A stretch of DNA of 64,000 nt from Nageia nagi (GCA_050084985.1 JBITNC010000001.1:148180001-148244000), one strand, 5' to 3'. Shown: positions 1 to 10,485, numbered from the stretch's first letter. Translations and numbers: made by a program. The notes: generated from the letters alone by a model not told the origin.

Positions 1-2698
1 TTTGATAATTTTCTAAATTTTGATTTGAAATAAAAGTATGGTCTTCAACTTCCAAATTATTATCTTTGATTGAATTTTGAGTTCTATTTCTCAATGCTAG
101 ACAATTTTTCATAATATGACCTCTTTGATGGTGATAATTACAATACTCATTTTTGTTATATTTTTCTTTCCTCATAATTTTTATTTCACCATATTCAATT
201 TTGACCTTCTCAATTATAACTGATTGAGCAATAGCTTCTTTGAGAGTATTATATTGTTGGATTTGTAATATACTAGCTATAGGCTTTAAACAGTTTTGAC
301 TGAATAATCTAACTAACTCCTCCTAAGGTAAGGTATAGGGCATGCCATAGAGTATATCCTTTCATCATGAAACAAATTCAACAATTGATTCATTCTGAGA
401 TTGTTTTAGTTCTACAAGATCCATAATAGAAGATTCCTCTTTGATATAAATCCTAAAATATTGTAAGAACAAGTTTGCCAATTGAGAAAATGAATAAATA
501 CTATGTCATGGTAAATTATTATACCATTCCAAGGATTGGGCTGCAAGCATCATGGGGAACAAACGTATCATCAAGTCCTCATCATTACAAATTACGTAAT
601 TTGAAAACTTAAACCACCTTAAATGTTCCTTAGGATCCTTATTTCCTATAAAAGGAATTATCTTAGGCATTTCAAAGTTGTAAGGTAATTTCTTCTTAGG
701 GATACTTGGATGGATGGGTTCATTGCAAATATTGTCATATGTCAACTTCTTGAACCCTGATATGTTCATTTCTTTATTCATAAAATCTTTCATGAAATCT
801 TCTAATTCTTTATCTATCCAACTACCCTGAGGATATTTTTGGTATCTTCTATGATTGGTATTTCTTTCTAACTTTAGGTTTGAATTATAAGATTCATCAT
901 CAGAAAGAGATCTTGACAACAGTGATGAAGATGGTAATGATGGAATATTAGAAGGTAAATGATGCCCTTGCATGGGATTTCTAAGAGTTGTAGATGGTTG
1001 TACTTTATTTTGTTGAGACTTCTCATAAAGTAACCAACTATCTCGAACTTATTGTTTTACCTTATCAAAAATTTGTCATTGTTTGTCAAGCTCTTGCTTT
1101 CCTTTTTCTTTGAGTTCTATATTCTTTTCTTTAAGTTTGGTTTCCTCTTCTAGCTTATGTTTAACATCTTCATATCTTTTACTAAAGTTTATATTTTTTT
1201 CATAATCTCTCTCTATGTGTTTTCTCTTTACCTCCAACTCTGCAAAAGAGGGTATCTCTCCTACCTTGAATTGTTTAGCTAAAGCTTTTCTACATTTTTC
1301 TTGCGATGAGGGTTTCTCATAGGAATAAGGATCATAGAAGAATTTGTTTGAGATCTTACATTGAGAATTTGTTTGTGATGTTCTTACTGAATACAAGGTC
1401 ATTCTATCAAAATCTTCCATACAAGACTTAGCCCTATGAAGTGTTTTTTGATAGGTGGGGTCAGTTATCCTAGCTTGTGAAGAGGGGCTTTGAGGTTGAT
1501 AATCTAAGCTCTTGAGAGGCAATTCTCTTTGTTGATTAGAGTAAGAGTCTTGATATCTCCATACTTGGTAATTAAGAGGTGATGATAATTGCGCCCAAGC
1601 TTGACTCTTTTGGTTTGCATAAGTTTTTACATCATGCTTTTGCCTCATCTCTTCTTGTCTCATTTTGTTGAAGAATTTCCCATGTTGGTTGTGAGAAATA
1701 CATGCTTGTTGTTCATGGGATTTTTATTAAAAATTATCTTTAATTGTTTGGACCTAAAGGGGGGTATCAAGTGTATTCTCATTACACTTCTCCTTATTGA
1801 AATGTGTTTCAGCATCACCACTATGATATGTTGTTTTTCTATATGGTTTTTCTTTCACAAGCTTATATATGTTAGTTTTAGAAATTTATTTTTCCAATTG
1901 GAACTCCTTTGGTTCAACAAGACAATCTAAGAACTTTTTTATATGTAATTCTTCAATTTTTTCTCGTGGCGAGCATAAAGAAGTTGTATTACCCAGCTCA
2001 GAAGTATCATGAGATATATGAAACTGAATCGAAGGTTTTACAGTTTCAATAGGAGAAGGAGAATTAGATTGCGATTCTATAGAATATTCAAAAAGGTCCT
2101 CAAGATTCATGTCAAGCTCCTCATCTTCAATATCATATTCATTCCAAAGCAGGGGTGAGGATGTCAAAGTGTCAAGCTTTTGGAGGTCATAAGATTTAGT
2201 AAAAGATCTTGTGTCATAATCCTTAGCATTGATATTTGCTTCATCCCTTGATATATCGGGGTAATGAGATTTGATATTCTCAAAAGGAGATACACAACAA
2301 GATTTTAATTTGATAAGATGTTTCGATGAGTTTTCAATATTTATGATGGGCTCATTATTTTTAGTGTCAAACTCATCCCATGATGAGGGCGAAGGAATGG
2401 AAGAACTATACTCTAGCTCTTTATGGGATCTAACAAGGCTTTCTGAGGATTGAAGAAGAGGCATGGTACATTGTTCTATCTCTGCTAAGTACGGTAAAAG
2501 CTTTTCAATGTCGATATAAAAATCATTCTTCATGACCTCTGAAGTAGAATAAGTATCTAAGGTCGACTTGGCAATATGTGAACATAGTCTTTGTATTTTT
2601 AGTTTTATTTTGATAGAAAAAGAAACATAATTTAAAAGTGCAACCAAGACAAACTTCATAATGATAAAATTTAAAGGCCTTTTAATTGTTCTCAACAA
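1..2698 (-). pseudogene. Ty3/gypsy gag, long N-terminal extension, capsid and zinc knuckle, several stops
   Basis: Gag forms the particle that packages element RNA. Three long open stretches (2698-1886, 1663-1076, 973-506) and the sequence below 506 all lie in one minus-strand frame, separated only by stops (near 1886, 1770, 1730, 1076, 506, 374 and 330); I see no frameshift. An ATG near 2658 opens a hydrophobic stretch (MKFVLVALLNYVSFSI), then an acidic, Ser-rich region, then a Lys/Glu-rich probable coiled coil (about 1250-1080). The capsid core shows PKIIPFIGNKDPKEHLRWF and SLEWYNNLP near 680-510. The zinc knuckle near 150-110 reads CNYHHQRGHIMKNC. More than 500 codons precede the capsid core, much longer than a usual plant gag. 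It is broken and should not make full-length protein. Confidence 0.75.
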
Positions 2699-2872
2699 CT
2701 CAAGATTTGTATAGATCTAGAGTGACTGACACATGCCTATGTTTCTATTTGTCACAAAGGGCTCAAAGGAAAAATCTTAAGTAAAATCAACTTTTAACGT
2801 CTTTTAAACCTATTCCTTTGTAGGACCTATTATATCATTCCATAAATAAAACATGTCAATTAAGTATTTGAA

Positions 2873-2873
<1 letters not shown>

Positions 2874-2921
<48 letters not shown>

Positions 2922-2922
2922 T
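2874..2922. repeat. (ATT)n microsatellite
   Basis: About 16 perfect ATT units in an AT-rich stretch upstream of the minus-strand gag. Confidence 0.95.
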
Positions 2923-3480
2923 TATCTTTTATATATATCTTATATATTATATTGAATTTTATATTATAATTTTTATTTATTTATTTATTTACTTTTAAAC
3001 TTTATATTAAATTATATGTTTTATATTATGCAGTTTTATGTTAAGTTTTAATTTTATGTTTCATATCTTTGTTTATAATTTTTAATATTGTATATTAATT
3101 ATAATTTGTTATATTCTATATTTTTCATATTTATATTTTATAATTATATTTACTATTTACTTTTATTAATTTATATTTATTATTTGTATTTTAATATTTT
3201 GTGTTATAATTATAATATTTAATTTTGTAAATTAATATTTAAATTTATATCTTTCTTTCTTCTCTTTTTTTTTTTTAATGTTTGATCTTTTATTAAATTT
3301 TATTTAACATATATATAAACTATATATTGATGTTCTTAATATTTTAATTTTTTAATTAATCTTTTATCTTTTTTCGTTTTTTTTTTAATTTTTAATTTTT
3401 AATTTTTATTATTTTTTATAATTAGAATAAATTTTTTTATTTTTATTTTTTTTTTTTATATTTGTTGACCTGCAATATCT
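2923..3480. other. AT-rich low-complexity stretch, no gene seen
   Basis: Almost entirely A and T with many short TATTTT and TAATTTT runs and poly-T tracts. No coding potential on either strand. It lies in the leader of the left-edge Ty3/gypsy element. Confidence 0.8.
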
Positions 3481-3555
3481 AAGCTTAAAGTCCTAATTTG
3501 ATAAATTTAAACGTTCATGTTAAAATAAAAATCTAATATGTGCAAAATAGACACA

Positions 3556-3954
3556 ATTTCAGGATTTGTAATGATCAGAGGATATGCACAGAATAGATTA
3601 GCTGAAAATGGTTTGCATCAAATTGTGGTTACAGTACCCTGATAGACATGTATATAGTGTGCAAGCTGGAAGCGTAGAGAAGTATGCAAGTTGTTAGATG
3701 CAATGAATGCTTGGTGCAGACACAGTTTTTGGACTACTATGATTGACAAACATGCAATTTGTGGCTACAACAAGGAGGCACTTAAACTCTTTAATCTGAT
3801 GAAACACTGTGGGGGCTTAAACAACAAAAATTTTATACATGTTCTACTTGCACACAGCCATGCATTGTCTAGTGGATGAGGGGGGTAAATACTTTAATAG
3901 AACAAGTAATTCTTACTATATTATTCCTGTAAGGAATAGTTATGCATGCGTTAT

Positions 3955-3960
<6 letters not shown>
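3556..3960 (+). pseudogene. Fragment of a plant PPR (pentatricopeptide repeat) gene
   Basis: PPR proteins bind organellar RNA through tandem 35-residue repeats. Short pieces in shifting frames show typical phrases: MIRGYAQN near 3570, STLIDMY near 3635, then 3691-3879 with WTTMIDKHAICGYNKEALKL followed by a FIHVLLAHSHA-like segment, then LVDEGGKYFN in another frame near 3870. Their order matches successive repeats near the C-terminal part of a PLS-class PPR protein. At least two frameshifts and a stop show that it is dead. It ends at an (AT)n tract. It is antisense to the retroelement leader that surrounds it, so it is either a captured gene piece or an older host fragment. Whole PPR genes are over 1.5 kb, so this is a small part. 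Confidence 0.7.

Positions 3961-3995
<35 letters not shown>
3957..3995. repeat. (AT)n microsatellite
   Basis: About 19 AT units, directly abutting the end of the PPR-like fragment. Confidence 0.95.
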
Positions 3996-3997
<2 letters not shown>

Positions 3998-4395
3998 CTA
4001 GTATTTATACTAGATTTTTTTATTTTTAAATAAATAAATTTAACAAAACATTACAAAATAAATTAGCTATGAGCTTTCATTTTGCTAAACAAATCACACC
4101 AGAAAATCCAATCATAAATATTTTAAATTCATTTTTTTTTATTTTTTAAAAATCTTAAATACAAAGTTGTGCCTTTTCATTTTACAGATTTGAGGAGAAA
4201 AGATGGCCTACCTCATCCTGATTGCTCCCTTTTTACGTGTTTGAATCAGATCATCAAGAAGATCTTTCACCAACAAGATTGAACCTGAAATTTATACAAA
4301 CAAATAATCAAACATAAGATAATATGCAAGATATGACAAAAAATTATCAAATTAGAAAGATACAACCATCACCACATCTTGCAATTGTTGGGAGG

Positions 4396-4414
4396 AGCCT
4401 TCCTTCTAGCGCCA
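4396..4414 (-). promoter_or_regulatory. Primer-binding site of the left-edge element
   Basis: On the minus strand, TGGCGCTAGAAGGAAGG starts three bases inside the LTR end. TGGCGC-type starts are common in plant Ty3/gypsy primer-binding sites. The exact tRNA is not assigned here. Confidence 0.6.
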
Positions 4415-4583
4415 AAATGTGTATATCAAATTATGAACCTAAAATGCAATTTAGACAGATAAATCATTCAACATAATTAATCATGAACATATTCGACAAT
4501 ACACATCAATAATAATAATAATGATATTATATTCTAAAATATTTGAATACAAAAAATGAGTTTTTATTGATTTTTAATTAATC

Positions 4584-4666
4584 AGCATCGACAGCGATCG
4601 TTGTGGATCAGTAACGATCGATAATGGATCGATAATGATCAGTACGGATCGGTAATGATTGAAGCA
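4584..4666. repeat. GATCG minisatellite, cluster 1
   Basis: About four 20-21-bp units beginning GGATC (starts at 4605, 4626, 4646, plus a degenerate one before). Cores such as ACGATCGAT are self-complementary. It keeps CpG in an otherwise CpG-poor region. Confidence 0.75.
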
Positions 4667-4719
4667 CGAATCTGCATTCTCTATGCCATTATTATGCTCT
4701 TTGTAAACTTTTTGCCTCT

Positions 4720-4778
4720 ATTATCGATCTGGTGAATCACCGTCAATCGATCTTTGAATCATCGATGATCGGATCTGT
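4720..4778. repeat. Degenerate GATCG motif cluster, mixed orientation
   Basis: Several ATCGAT and GATCGG motifs, some in the inverse orientation, between the two clear minisatellite clusters. Confidence 0.45.
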
Positions 4779-5254
4779 AAGCACTGGAGTAATCTTTTCA
4801 TAGAATTTTGAAATGTTTTTGTCTATTCCTTGTTGTTCTCTTTCATGCTTACTTCTGTCATTCCTTTTCTGTATTGACCTTGCACATAGAAAATAAACAA
4901 AACATCAAAAGCATACCTGCTCATACATATGAATCAACAAATGAATAACATAATATGGAAATATAATTGATATGAGATTTGCTATTGATCAAGCTTACAA
5001 TCTTTTGCTAATAATCTCCTGATTTGATTTCAGTAGAGCTTCACTATAGTAAAATTGGGTCCCTTTGTTCACGTACAAAGCTTCAATTTATAAGCTCAAA
5101 AGTTTGTTATCTATTTGTTTTGGCATCACAAGATTCCAGGTAACCTCTCATACAAATTTTTGAGGTGTTATTATCTCAAATTCATATCCATGATTCCAAA
5201 TCATTCATGCTAGGCTATTCTCGGCTTAGATTTGTCTATTTCTGAATTATTCAG

Positions 5255-5373
5255 GGATCGTCAATGATCCTAGAGGATCGTCAATTGTCATACTGGATCG
5301 TTAATGATCATATTGGATCGTCGACGATCGTATGGATCATCAACAGTTTTATTAGATCGTCAACGATTTTTCC
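5255..5373. repeat. GATCG minisatellite, cluster 2
   Basis: Six units with starts at 5255, 5275, 5295, 5315, 5334 and 5354, a 20-bp period. Consensus is close to GGATCGTCAATGATC plus five variable bases. Same family as the cluster at 4584. Confidence 0.85.
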
Positions 5374-5614
5374 ACAATTTTTATAATAATATTAAAGTGA
5401 TCACCAAATGCTAATTTTTTAATGAAAAAGGGTCGTATGACCACTCATTTTGCATCTTCTCAAAAATATCTATCCAATAATAAAGTTTTCAAGCTTGTTT
5501 AAGGCTTGTATAAAGAGTTATGATTATTTTAATATGATATATGTTAAAAAGATACTTATTTTATTTATTTATATGTTGTTAAACTAGATGTAGGGTTTAT
5601 TTTGAGTGTTTACA

Positions 5615-6418
5615 GTATGACTACAATTTCTTTTTAAAAAACTAATTTTACAACTTTCACACCACCAGCAACATCATTTTCTCCAAATTGGTCCTCCATA
5701 CAATAGTCATCAATTGCAAAAGGTACAAATGTGCATTTTACTCCATATTGAATATTCAATTATTTATTATTCTTTTACATTATTTACATTTATTTATATT
5801 AAATAGACACCACCAATAGTGTTGATTTAGTTAAATTGCTAAAAACATCAAATCGCTACTTTAATTTTCATTATCATAGATTTTAATACATGATCATTTT
5901 AAGTATTGGATCATTGCAAATGCTAAAATCTTATTCCTAAAGATCAGTTTGATTTAAATTGTATACCACTTTTTCATCTCTAAAATTATACATGGTTTAT
6001 GGTTGTTGTATACTTGAAAATTCATGTTTCATTGGTAATTGGATGCACTATTTTTCTTGAAGATCAAATCATCCATTCATATTTTGCTAGTGGCATGGAA
6101 AATATATAATTAATTGTGTTTTCAAATGATTGCTATGATTGCATAGTATTACAAGCTCAAAATAAAGCAATTTTTTTATTTTATAATCATCTTATAGACA
6201 AATTGAATACATAGTCAACTATTACCAATTCATGCTAAATCTTGAAAATATTATGACAAATGGTATTATTGTTTCCAATCTTAAATAATGCAAAATGATG
6301 AGAATGATCTTTAATTGAATTCTTTTTGAATTTTGGTACTCAATATAGAAAAATTTATGCTACCAGTAGTGTACAATGATAATAATTTATTTATAAATGG
6401 GCTATGTTATAAAATATT
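5615..6418. other. Intergenic stretch, nothing recognised
   Basis: AT-rich, no long frame, no motif recognised. It is one side of the pre-insertion sequence of the small LTR element; the other side resumes at 10812. Confidence 0.6.
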
Positions 6419-6423
6419 TGAAT

Positions 6424-6744
6424 TGTTGGAATTATACCCTACATATCCCTAAGTCCTAAGTTATTAGGATTAATTAATTAGGACTAAGAGTATTTTCCCT
6501 AAAGTATTTCCCTAAAGTCTAAAGTATAGGATTAAATATTTAGAGTATATTCCTTGTGGTTTATTGTTATAACAAGTAATTTGTCATGTAGTGATCTAAG
6601 GGTGATACATATAGTGTGAAGTTAGAGTTTTATTATGGGTTGAGAATATTATCCTCAACTTCTTATTTTGTCTTGTAATAGCTTTCTTAAGCCTATATAT
6701 GTAACTCATTTTGATGAGTAATGAAGAACATTATGGTTCTCTCA
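6424..6744 (+). repeat. 5' LTR of the non-autonomous element
   Basis: 321 bp, TG...CA ends. Contains an inverted pair AGTCCTAA/TTAGGACT near its start and a TATATATG motif near 6695. Paired with 10486-10806. Confidence 0.95.
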
Positions 6745-6746
6745 AT

Positions 6747-6758
6747 TGGTATCAAAGC
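6747..6758 (+). promoter_or_regulatory. Primer-binding site, initiator tRNA-Met type
   Basis: TGGTATCAAAGC, two bases after the LTR. One base differs from the plant consensus TGGTATCAGAGC. Confidence 0.9.
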
Positions 6759-7944
6759 TTAGTTGATTATTGGGTTAGAGTGGGTGAAGTCTTGAATGAT
6801 CTTATCAAGCTCCTCAAGGACTATCATCAGAGTTATTGAGCTTGTGGGTGCATTACAAAGAATTTATCAAATTCTTGCAAGTGTGAGATCCAAAGCCTCT
6901 AAAAAGAAGCTGCATGAGTTAGCTGAAGTAGTGTTTGCTATTTTGAAGATTGAAAGAGAATCTGGAATAGAATAAATATTTGCTTGGAGAAAAATTAGAA
7001 AATAGCTATGCGAGGTTTGAAGGAAACCCACACACAGCAGCAGAAAAGAGGAGACATGCACTGCTGTGAGGCTCAAGAGGAAAAGGCTGAGTGAGGAGTT
7101 TGTCAGGGCCAAAAGTCTACATGCATCTATTGAGTCAGATCTGTAAGACATGAGCAGGAACGATGGTGTTCCCATGCCTTGTGCAATCAAGAGGAGGAGG
7201 AAAGTCATATCTTTGGCAACTTGAAATTTTCCACTCACATGTTTGGTGATCCGCAAGGAGGAGACGTGAAGATCGCAGAGGAGAAACAGGGCAACATTGC
7301 TGGAGGAGGTGATTATAGTTCACGAGAAGCTCATGTTTGGCATTTGGTGGCTCACGTAAGGATGATGGTAATCTGAAGGAGACCATTAAAAAAGAGACCT
7401 ATGAAAGAAGCCACGTAAAAAAGAGACCACATAGTCTATAGAGGATGCAAAGGTGTATGAAGGAGCTCTACATAGAAGGAGACTCATGTAGAAGCATCAC
7501 CTATGGTTAATCCACATACACGAGAATTGTCTAAAAAGAAAAGAGGATGACCTTGTAAGGTGATACATCCATAAAAGAGGAGGAGATGTGCATCCAAGTT
7601 TGATCAATAGAGGGATCAAGTCCTGTGGAAGAGAGGGAGATGAGAAATCTCCATTGAAGAGGCATATGATTATGCTGAAGATCACCAAATGTGTAAAGAG
7701 CTGAGATGCAAGAGAGGAGAATTGATCTAGTTTTTCACATAATTTGGTGGCTTGCATGAGGATACGTGTGTGAAGCTCGCATAGAGGAGGAGACGTGAGC
7801 ACTGATCTGGTTTATAAATTTCATGACCTGCATGAAGCTTGTAGAGGTGCATTACTGAAGGAGGTGCTTCATGCTCACAGAGGTGCATGAAACTCATAGA
7901 GGAGATGTGCATGGAGGAGACATGCATGTTGAGATGCTGCACTG
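6759..7944 (+). other. Interior of the non-autonomous element, purine-rich degenerate repeats
   Basis: No reliable gene. From about 7390 to 7950 the plus strand repeats variants of GAGGAGACGTGCATGAAGCTC many times, with loose spacing. Short open frames on both strands here are by-products of this biased composition. It may be the decayed 5' part of the acidic ORF further downstream, or a leader. Confidence 0.6.
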
Positions 7945-8157
7945 GTGCATCAGGGTAACTATACATTCACACAAAAGGCCAAAGTTGCACAAAAAGCTGG
8001 TGCAGTAGCTATTCTTGTTATAAATAACAAGGAAGAGCTTTACAAGATGGTATGTGCATCACATGAAACCATAGTGGACATAAGAATTCCTATTATTTTG
8101 CTGCCCAAGACTAAAGCCTGCATAAAGGAGGAGATGTGCACTACAGTAATCGTGTGA
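7945..8157 (+). pseudogene. Captured fragment of a PA-domain gene (signal peptide peptidase-like type)
   Basis: About 55 residues match a protease-associated (PA) domain as found in plant signal peptide peptidase-like (SPPL) proteins: GNYTFTQKAKVAQKAGAVAI, then LVINNKEELYKMVCASHET, then DIRIPIILLPK. The PA domain is a lumenal module in those membrane proteases. There is no signal peptide, no membrane segment and no GxGD protease core here, so this is only a domain piece. It reads openly for 70 codons, and divergent sequence follows after LLPKTK. It sits inside an LTR element, so it is most simply a transduplicated host gene fragment. Vacuolar sorting receptors also have PA domains, but the INNKEELYKMVC phrase fits SPPL better. 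Confidence 0.75.
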
Positions 8158-8672
8158 AGAGTCATCTACTAGTCCTCAAGGTTTGCTTGGATGTGCTATT
8201 GTTGAAAGGAGCTCACGCTGAAGCTTATGCCCTAGATAGAAGAAGGCCACCAGCCTTAGAGGGAGCCAAAGACTGAGATCAACCTTGGAGCCAAATCTAT
8301 CCGATCATTTAAAGGGTGATCATGGAGTCACTGAATGAAGTCCGTTTATTCTGACTATAGAGACTGCAAAGCAGAGATGACTAAGTGACAAATGGGAGAG
8401 GGTGGCAATGACAATAGCATGTTGAGATGGAGTGACAGCTCAATCTACAACTCCTCGAGTAGTAGTGAAATAGCATGAATGCGAGATGCCAAATGATGGT
8501 CTGCTATGATATTCCAAAAATACCAGACACCATGAAAGAGGCATGAGTTTGCTACAAGGAGACTGGGAAGATCAAATTGGTCATGAGGTAGGCCAAAACA
8601 TTGAAGATCTATGCTAATCATTTAGTTCAAGCACCAATGATGCTGTAGGAGCATGCAGGAAATGATAAGACC
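8158..8672 (+). other. Interior of the non-autonomous element, no gene recognised
   Basis: No frame longer than about 60 codons. Composition resembles the flanking cargo. The frame of the acidic ORF downstream is broken by a TAG at 8673. Confidence 0.5.
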
Positions 8673-8675
8673 TAG

Positions 8676-9529
8676 GTTTGGCATGCCCCAAATTTCTTGG
8701 ATGGTGAGCTCAAAGAGGAGCTCTTCTATATTCATCTATCCTCTATAGAGAATGCAAAGAAATTTAAGGAGCTATTTGAAGAGATTGCTGAATCCCAAGC
8801 CAAGAAATCTGAAAAAGAAGGTCAAGAGGAACCTTACATGTTTGGAGGGCATCAAGATGACTCATGTGATGAAGATGAAAGTGAACCTGTGAGAGTTGTT
8901 TACATGCTTGGTGATATGTCTATTGAAGACACATATGATGAAAACTATGAAGGATAATTCCTTGGAGAGGAATTAGATTGGCCTTGTGATGATGCATGTC
9001 TCATGGAGGAGACATTTGAAGAGTGTTCATTAAGGACACCAATCCAGCCATATGAAGAGTGCTCCATGGTGGAGGCACAAACTAAAGAAGTCATTCTCAT
9101 GGAGGAGAATGAGGAGGAGTCAACCCAATGTTGGCAAGAGTTCTTTTTTGATAAAGAACAAGATGAAGACACCCTTGAGGAGGAGTGTTCCATGGCTGAA
9201 AACTACTCACATGGAGTAGATGAAACTCACTCACATGGAGTGAATGAAGACAAGGCTCAAATCATATGTGATGATGATTCCATTGCTCAAGTTCATGGTG
9301 AAGACACCCAATGTAAAGATCAACAAGAAGAAACTCTCAAGGAGGAGAGTGGATGTGAGAATCTTCTTCTTAGTGAGAAGAGAGGAGAAGATGAGGAATG
9401 CTTCATGGAGGAGGCACAAGATGATTGTCTTATGAAGACAATATGGGATGATGATCTTAGAGAGGTCATTGATAAAGAATAAATGGAGGCTATAAACACC
9501 ATGTTCATGCAAGAAGATCACTCCCAAGA
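8676..9529 (+). pseudogene. Acidic Glu/Cys repeat ORF of the non-autonomous element
   Basis: One plus-strand frame runs from about 8676 to 9482. It is interrupted only by a TAA at 8955 where CAA (Gln) is likely, and it ends at TAA 9480. It begins VWHAPNFLDGELKEELF, then a KKFKELFEEIAES helix, then very acidic sequence. From about 9000 a loose repeat recurs: MEETFEECS, YEECSMVEA, LEEECSMAE, DEECFMEEA. No known domain recognised. The next ORF starts one frame over, with 47 bases between them, so the two may once have been a single protein. Role unknown; it replaces the usual gag-pol position in this element. Confidence 0.6.
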
Positions 9530-10402
9530 GTGAATGACAAAGTATATCTCAAGGAAGAGAGAAAGAATAGTGAGATAGTACTTTGTGAAGAAGAAAAAAG
9601 CACAAAGGAGATCACCATTGGAGGTGAAAGATATTTTTATACTAATGATTTATTTTGTGAAAATAGGTTGGAGAATCCTCAAGTTGAAATAATTTTAGAG
9701 GAAACATGCTATGAAGATGATTTCATGGAAGAAACCTTGAAGGAGAGTATTCCTTTGGTAAAGAAAATGATGGTAAAATTGGGTCATTTGGACTCAAATG
9801 ATTTCTTTTGTTATACTCCTTGGAAGGAGGAAAGTGATGTAATTTGTGTGAATGACAATCATTTCATGGTTGTACAATGTGTGAAAAAGAGTGATAATTT
9901 GTGTGAGGAGAAACTCAAAGTTGCATATGTAATTAGCCAATGTGTGGCTATGTATTGTCTCAAAGTGTATGTAGACATTTGTGAGAGAGTAGTGTGGTAT
10001 AATGATTATTGTGAAATGATGAGAATATACTCATGTGGAGTATGCTATGATGTAATGAATGCAAGAGCAAATGACTACTTGCAAACATGGTTTAAACACC
10101 ATATAAAAAATGAGAGAGAGATGAAAGAATGGTTCAAACACCATTGTGAGAGAGATTGGTTCTTGAAAACCAATACTTATAGCATTGATGGAATACCACT
10201 ACAAGAATGGTTTGAGGACCATGAAGAAGAGAGAATATGGTTGTTGAAGACCATAAACAATTTTGTTCAAAGGGGAGCAAATTATCAAAAAGCACTCAAT
10301 GAAGGAGCAACATCAACAACAATGAAGAAAACTCCATACAACAAGTGGAAGGAGTGCCACCACTTATTTCTTGAAAATTTTGATTTTCTTTTGTATGATT
10401 GA
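9530..10402 (+). CDS. Unrecognised 290-codon ORF next to the 3' LTR of the non-autonomous element
   Basis: An open frame of 290 codons. The first codon used here is GTG; no upstream ATG in frame was found, so the true start is uncertain and it probably continues the acidic frame upstream through a frameshift. The middle is Cys- and Val-rich (VVQCVKKSDN, SQCVAMYCLKVYVDICERVV). The C-terminal part repeats a W-F-x-x-H motif three times: QTWFKHHIKNER, KEWFKHHCERDW, QEWFEDHEEERIW. No transmembrane segment or enzyme motif is clear. It stops 72 bases before the polypurine tract, so it fills the end of the element. Conservation in other copies would show whether it is a functional cargo gene. Confidence 0.5.
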   Translation: MNDKVYLKEERKNSEIVLCEEEKSTKEITIGGERYFYTNDLFCENRLENPQVEIILEETCYEDDFMEETLKESIPLVKKMMVKLGHLDSNDFFCYTPWKEESDVICVNDNHFMVVQCVKKSDNLCEEKLKVAYVISQCVAMYCLKVYVDICERVVWYNDYCEMMRIYSCGVCYDVMNARANDYLQTWFKHHIKNEREMKEWFKHHCERDWFLKTNTYSIDGIPLQEWFEDHEEERIWLLKTINNFVQRGANYQKALNEGATSTTMKKTPYNKWKECHHLFLENFDFLLYD

Positions 10403-10474
10403 AGGAAATGAAAAAGGTTATGTTTCTTCCAACTTTGTGATGCTTAAGAACTCTTGCATGAGTTACTTAACATC

Positions 10475-10485
10475 AAAGGGGAGAA
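10475..10485 (+). promoter_or_regulatory. Polypurine tract of the non-autonomous element
   Basis: AAAGGGGAGAA immediately before the 3' LTR; the plus-strand priming site. Confidence 0.9.

Larger units (their letters stand above)
1..5614 (-). mobile_element. Ty3/gypsy LTR retrotransposon, 5' portion, continues past the left edge
   Basis: Read on the minus strand, the parts come in canonical order: an LTR (5614 to 4418), a primer-binding site just inside it, a leader, then a long gag frame that runs to base 1. Protease, RT and the other LTR must lie outside the window. The capsid and zinc-knuckle part of gag matches the unit of the tandem array at 54.9-64 kb, so both come from one element family. 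The leader holds low-complexity DNA and an antisense PPR gene fragment, so it may have been rearranged. LTR limits rest on TG/CA ends and PBS position only, because the partner LTR is not visible. Confidence 0.7.
4418..5614 (-). repeat. LTR (5') of the left-edge Ty3/gypsy element
   Basis: On the minus strand it begins TGTAAACACTC at 5614 and ends ...ATACACA at 4418, just before the primer-binding site. About 1.2 kb. It carries clusters of a 20-bp GATCG-containing minisatellite. The second LTR is outside the window, so neither end is confirmed by a pair. Confidence 0.55.

Noticed and set aside
6867-9527. Several minus-strand ORFs with hydrophobic or Ser-rich products inside the non-autonomous element
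   Set aside because: They mirror purine-rich plus-strand sequence and acidic codons; no motif or consistent start.
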